From the NCBI RefSeq assembly GCF_029962835.1, contig NC_080589.1, positions 18,993,586-19,057,585 on the forward strand: a DNA stretch of 64,000 nucleotides, in the 5' to 3' direction. Shown here one piece after another: positions 60,112-64,000 of this stretch (position 1 is the stretch's first letter; the number at the start of each line of letters is the position of its first letter). Source of the DNA: Magnolia sinica. Lineage: Eukaryota > Streptophyta > Magnoliopsida > Magnoliales > Magnoliaceae. Under the pieces are notes generated by a model. The model saw only the letters and a program-made list of their open reading frames with translations. It did not search any database and was not told the DNA's origin. The translations under genes were made by a program, and so were the position numbers.

Positions 60112-61160
60112 CGGTTCCTCCCCCGCTCTCCCTCTCTACAACTCAAAATACACGAGAACAAAAGATCAACCGTGCCCCAACCTTCAAAACCTTTCGGAAT
60201 CTAGCACTAACTCCATTACCATGACATAAGCAAACGGAGCTAAAGGAGGACAGACAGCAATGACGAATCTCTGAAGATCACTTATTATCCACTCAATTCC
60301 ATTTCTTTAAATTTCAAATCAAAGCAAAAGAGAGAGAAAAAAAAAAAGCCGATTTTTAGCACAAGCAGCTGGTTTAATGCTGTAGATTCTACAGATCCAG
60401 CCATTTAACGCCCAAAAACACCATCCTTTGAAGCAAGATATGAGATTATCGCTTACAAATCTCCAAGGATCAATGGCTATGATTCCATGCCCGCAGAAGT
60501 TTCTATTTAGGGTAAAAAGGGCGGATCTTTAGCAAAATCCACTGCTCAAAATGCTGCAAATTCTGCAGATGCTATCACTTCTAGCTCCGACTGAAAATCT
60601 CTGTTGATCTGCAGCTTGATTTGAGACTATCGCCTACGAATCTCCAACGATCAACGGCTACAACTCCATTGCTATAAAAGATTCAAATAAGGGCATTTTT
60701 TTTTTTGCTACAATCCGCTGCTTCGTATGTCATAGAACCCGTGGACTCGATCACTCAGAGCTCTGACTGAGAAGCCGCCGTGTTTTTGCTGAGACGCAAC
60801 GCTTCCAAGCTCGATTCGAGATTCAAAGCATCATTTTGCTCGTCCCGGAAGAAAACGGTGCTTCCAGAGCTCGGAAGGCTCGAACACAGACAACAGCAGA
60901 TTCTCAGCTGAAAGGGATGAAAATCGTATCGATCGAGAGCTTGGAATCTAGGGAAGATGAGAAGTATCTGGACAAATCCCGCCGCGAGTGACACAGATAT
61001 GGCAGTTTCGGATATTTGGGGAGAATTCTCCGGAAGGAGCGCTTAGGGCAAGGAACTTTCTAATTATAAAAAGATTTCAGCAGGCGATGAGATGAAGGAA
61101 TTAGGGTTTCGATCTCTCTCTCTCTCTCCTCTCTGTCCCTGTTTCTCTCTCCAGAGGGAA
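60112..61160 (-). promoter_or_regulatory. 5' leader and promoter of the Tubby-like gene
   Basis: Going upstream from the start codon at 60111, 'gagttgtag|agagggag' (about 60134-60139) is a plausible acceptor of a leader intron; its donor could not be fixed. If the whole stretch is transcribed, a minimal upstream reading frame of two Met, one Leu and a stop lies at 60834-60823. A (CT)n/(GA)n tract at about 61110-61128 and an A/T-rich TTTATAATTA at about 61060-61072 (reverse) are candidate core-promoter elements. The stretch at 60755-60994 is open but begins at GTG and is not supported as a gene. Confidence 0.5.
61101..61109 (-). promoter_or_regulatory. Telo-box AAACCCTAA
   Basis: AAACCCTAA reads on the minus strand directly next to the GA/CT tract. 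Such boxes are common just upstream of, or at, transcription starts of growth-related plant genes. Confidence 0.45.
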
Positions 61161-61520
61161 CCTTATCTTATCTTTTTTAAAATAAAACAATAATAATAAA
61201 TCACAGTTTTAACCTTTTTTAACTTTTCGACCGGTTTTGTCGCATAAATAGGCCGGGTTGAGCGGAGGCCCGGACCCGACTTATTTAAGAATCGGGTCAG
61301 AGCTTTGGACCTACACACAAACCTATAAAATCCAGTTGAAAATAGCCATCCCATTAATTTAATAGGTAACCCCATTTATAGGTGGACCCTTACACACCCT
61401 GGGTTGGGTTCAGGTCCCATTTATTTAATAGGTAGGTCCATGTATAGGAGGACCCAAACACACCCTGGGTTGGGTTGGGTTGGGTGTGGGTTGGATTTAA
61501 GTTGGGTATAAAAATTACAG
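61161..61520. repeat. Short tandem duplication and GGGTT-rich repeat
   Basis: About 61364-61410 and 61427-61480 are two copies of a unit containing 'aataggta', 'tataggtggaccc' and 'acacaccctgggttggg'. The second copy ends in four GGGTT units. No gene is seen. Confidence 0.55.
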
Positions 61521-63454
61521 TGAATTTTAATAGTTGAATCCACGTAATATTTTAATCTTCTCCATTGATAATGGGTGACGATTTGCTTAGTATAGATTGC
61601 TTTGGTAGTGGATGGGTGACTTAAAAAGGTAATGAATATGGTTGTAGGCTATCTAGAAAAAAAAAAAAAAACTTACATGCCTAATTAACTGCTTTTTCTT
61701 AAGTTTGGATTGGACTCATATTTGGGTTGGATGCATTTTAACTTAGGCCCAAATTATATTAATCTAAAAGAGAATTCAAGAGTATTCAGTCAGGTTGGGT
61801 TGATTTTGAGAAGACACATAGAGCTTGCCCATTTCAAAATTTGGATCGAACTTAGGAACCCAAGCTCACTGTATGAGTCTAAGTTTGGATCCCAAATCGC
61901 AAATTATTGAGTCAAGTTAGTGACTTATTCAGTCAACCTGACCCATTTGCACCCCTAAAGCATAATGGTAAATCTTTTTCTATGCATTTTCTCGGCATAA
62001 GACTTTGTAGGGAGATTTTTCGAATGTGTCCTTATTTTTACTATATTATAGAGAAAATGTAATTAATAATAAATAATGTTTATTATAAATTAATAAATAC
62101 TTTTTAAAATATTTAAAATATATGTAAAAATGAATTAATTTAAAAATTGTAAATGATTATTTGATTAAAATTGTCATGATTTTTTTAATAAATATATTTT
62201 TTTAAATCTTTAAAATATAGGTACAAATGAAGTAATTTAAAATTTATAAATGATTATTTCATTAAAATCATGATAATTTTGATAAAAATTATGAAAAATG
62301 AAAAAGTGTTAAGATTTTAAAAATTATGAGATATTTATATGATAATATTGTTTGATGGAATTTACTGAAAATATTGCAATGTTTGTGAAATCTCGACAAT
62401 ATTTGTTCGCAATGCTTCAAAGCAAAACTTTAAAAAAGGGCTATTTGGAATTCTAAATTGTGTTTGGATCAAGCTATCCCATGCTGTCTTGAACAAGGTA
62501 TATAGGCCATGCTATCTAGTTAATTATAATGTTCCTGGTTTGTTAAACACTTGCTCATGATAGAATAAAATAGCTAGCTCAAAATAGATGGTGGCAAGTG
62601 TAGTAGTTATGGTGCATGCGCACATTGATATATGTAATGTGCTTGAAAGCATATTTAGGTATTTGAATATGAAAAGTTGGACATGTAACACATGTAGCAC
62701 ATGTATTACATGTGTATAGAACATTGTGTTCTTATATGCACGATAATGAGGATAAGTTATCCTCACCCCCATAAGCCAAATTAGCAAAAAATTCCTAGCG
62801 GTACTTGCATGGTACCACCACACAATTGGAACTTCTAGGAAATCAAATCAACTTATGGGGTATATAGTTTGTCGTCCATTGTAGATCTTGGAATTCATTA
62901 CAACCCAAAACTACGGTAGACCACATCATAAGAATAATTGAGATGGAATGCCTACTATTAATTTTTATAAGGCTGTCATAGTGTCTATGTATATTTCATC
63001 AAATCCATTCATCTAACTTGCCCTATCAAGATTAAAGTATTCTTAAAAAATTACGCTATTCCAAATCTCTAGTTGGCCATAACATGTAAATTTAGAGCTA
63101 GGTTTTAGGTATAGTTCCCTATTAGGTGGACCACTTGAGTATTGAAACAACATCATTTTAAGGATTAAGGCCAAACAAGAGGTGTTGCACCTAACAGACA
63201 AGTTGGATCTCATGCACTTAAAGTTGTCCTCCTTACATCTGTGGTAGGTACAAAGGCCATATGAGGGACGTCTTGCACAAAACATAACTACATTGGCATC
63301 CAAATGGCCCTATAGATGAGATTTGGAATCATGTTCTCTACTTGCTTGTATCCATTAGCCCACACACGTGAGACAGGGTTAAGTGGGTCTCACTTGCATG
63401 TGCCATTGCCAAACATAAGGTTGGCCCGTTTGTCAGATGGGCCACATCTAGTGG
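61521..63454. other. AT-rich spacer without a gene
   Basis: About 62040-62400 is strongly A/T-rich, with 'taaatgattattt' units repeated near 62150 and 62250. About 62600-62740 has repeated 'acatgta' words. Open stretches at 62524-62823 and 63043-63303 match nothing recognised. Confidence 0.5.
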
Positions 63455-63765
63455 TGTTGAGATTTTGGTTTTTAAATAAATATTTTTCAAAAGTTTAAAA
63501 ATTTTATTTTCCTTCTAAAATATTTTAGAAAATTAAAGAAAAATTGAGTTTTTGTTTAGTTCCACATCGGTTTGAGTGGGAGAAAACTTTTAATTTATAA
63601 AGTCTTATATGTGGAGTATTCTTACTTAAAGAAATTAGAGAAAGAGATGCTCGGGTTATTTGTTATGGAACACGCGCGCTTAGACAAGGGCATGGGGGAT
63701 TAAGCTTTAAGGACAACATACCATTTACGTGCTTCATCTTGATCACTCCAATAACGATTTCTCTT
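63455..63765 (+). mobile_element. Diverged LTR fragment related to copia element 2
   Basis: It begins TGTTGAGATTTTGG and keeps the order of the element-2 LTR: 'gttccacatcggtttgag', 'tatatgtggagtattcttactta', 'gagatgctcggg', 'ggaacacgcgcgc', then 'aagctttaaggacaacat' (about 63703-63720). The central part of the LTR, including the TATA region, is missing. No internal region follows, so it is a deleted solo LTR or a fragment. 63766-64000 shows no feature. Confidence 0.6.
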
Positions 63766-64000
63766 TTCGAATACTATACATCTCTCTCTTACTCTTCTAA
63801 ATACACAATTAAGATAGTAATGAAGTGGGTTTGGAATGGACCTAACTCAGCCTTTCACCTTAGGCCCTACTGTCCAGCTCAACCCACACCTAGGATGAGC
63901 CTACCACCATAGGTCCACATGCAAGCCTGGAAGGAAAATATTTACCTAAGCTCAACCAACCTTAGCCCCATATTGATATTTAAAAAAAAAAAAAACTATC

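Noticed and set aside
60755..60994. 79-codon frame upstream of the Tubby-like gene
   Set aside because: It begins at GTG, not ATG, and lies in the probable leader. No similarity is recognised.

Overview
The window reads as nuclear DNA of a flowering plant with a large, transposon-rich genome. It has one intact intron-rich gene for a plant-type Tubby-like F-box protein, Ty1/copia retrotransposons, L1- and RTE-type LINE debris, MITE-like elements, (AT)n/(GT)n microsatellites and G/T-rich spacer of the 'gtgggccccaccatgatg' kind. That spacer is reminiscent of magnoliids, but this is a guess. There are no bacterial features, no CRISPR array and no rRNA.

Layout. (1) 1-3992: spacer with a hairpin-bearing repeat, interrupted by a 5'-truncated L1-type LINE on the minus strand (about 360-2941, 15-bp target duplication). 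(2) 3993-50317: a large direct tandem duplication. Copy 1 is 3993-18507 plus 27082-27156. Copy 2 is 27157-50317. Without later insertions each copy is about 13.5-14.6 kb, and by eye they differ by roughly 4-5%. Each carries one small gene for a Gly/Pro-rich protein with a Cys-rich hydrophobic C-terminus (12655-13725 and 45599-46752), with what looks like a second, alternative first coding exon inside its intron. (3) Insertions present in only one copy: a decayed Ty1/copia element (18513-27081) near the end of copy 1; a 542-bp MITE (15767-16308) in copy 1; a second decayed copia-type element (30061-39732) in copy 2, whose 3' LTR is itself split by a 3.2-kb solo LTR (35896-39122); and a 600-bp MITE-like element (40353-40952) in copy 2. 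The other copy supplies the empty site in each case. (4) 50318-52680: a heavily decayed relative of the first copia element, then another MITE-like element. (5) 52680-61160: the Tubby-like F-box gene on the minus strand (coding 60111 down to 54500, five coding exons, 407 residues) with its 3' flank, leader and promoter. (6) 61160-64000: AT-rich spacer ending in a diverged LTR fragment related to the second copia element.

Only the Tubby-like gene is certain to be functional. The duplicated Gly/Pro/Cys-rich gene is the most interesting protein-coding candidate. The second copia element has an unusual feature: where a tRNA primer site should lie, it has 14 nt perfectly complementary to its own LTR, which suggests self-priming of reverse transcription. 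All other open frames I examined are transposon remnants, frame shadows or chance.
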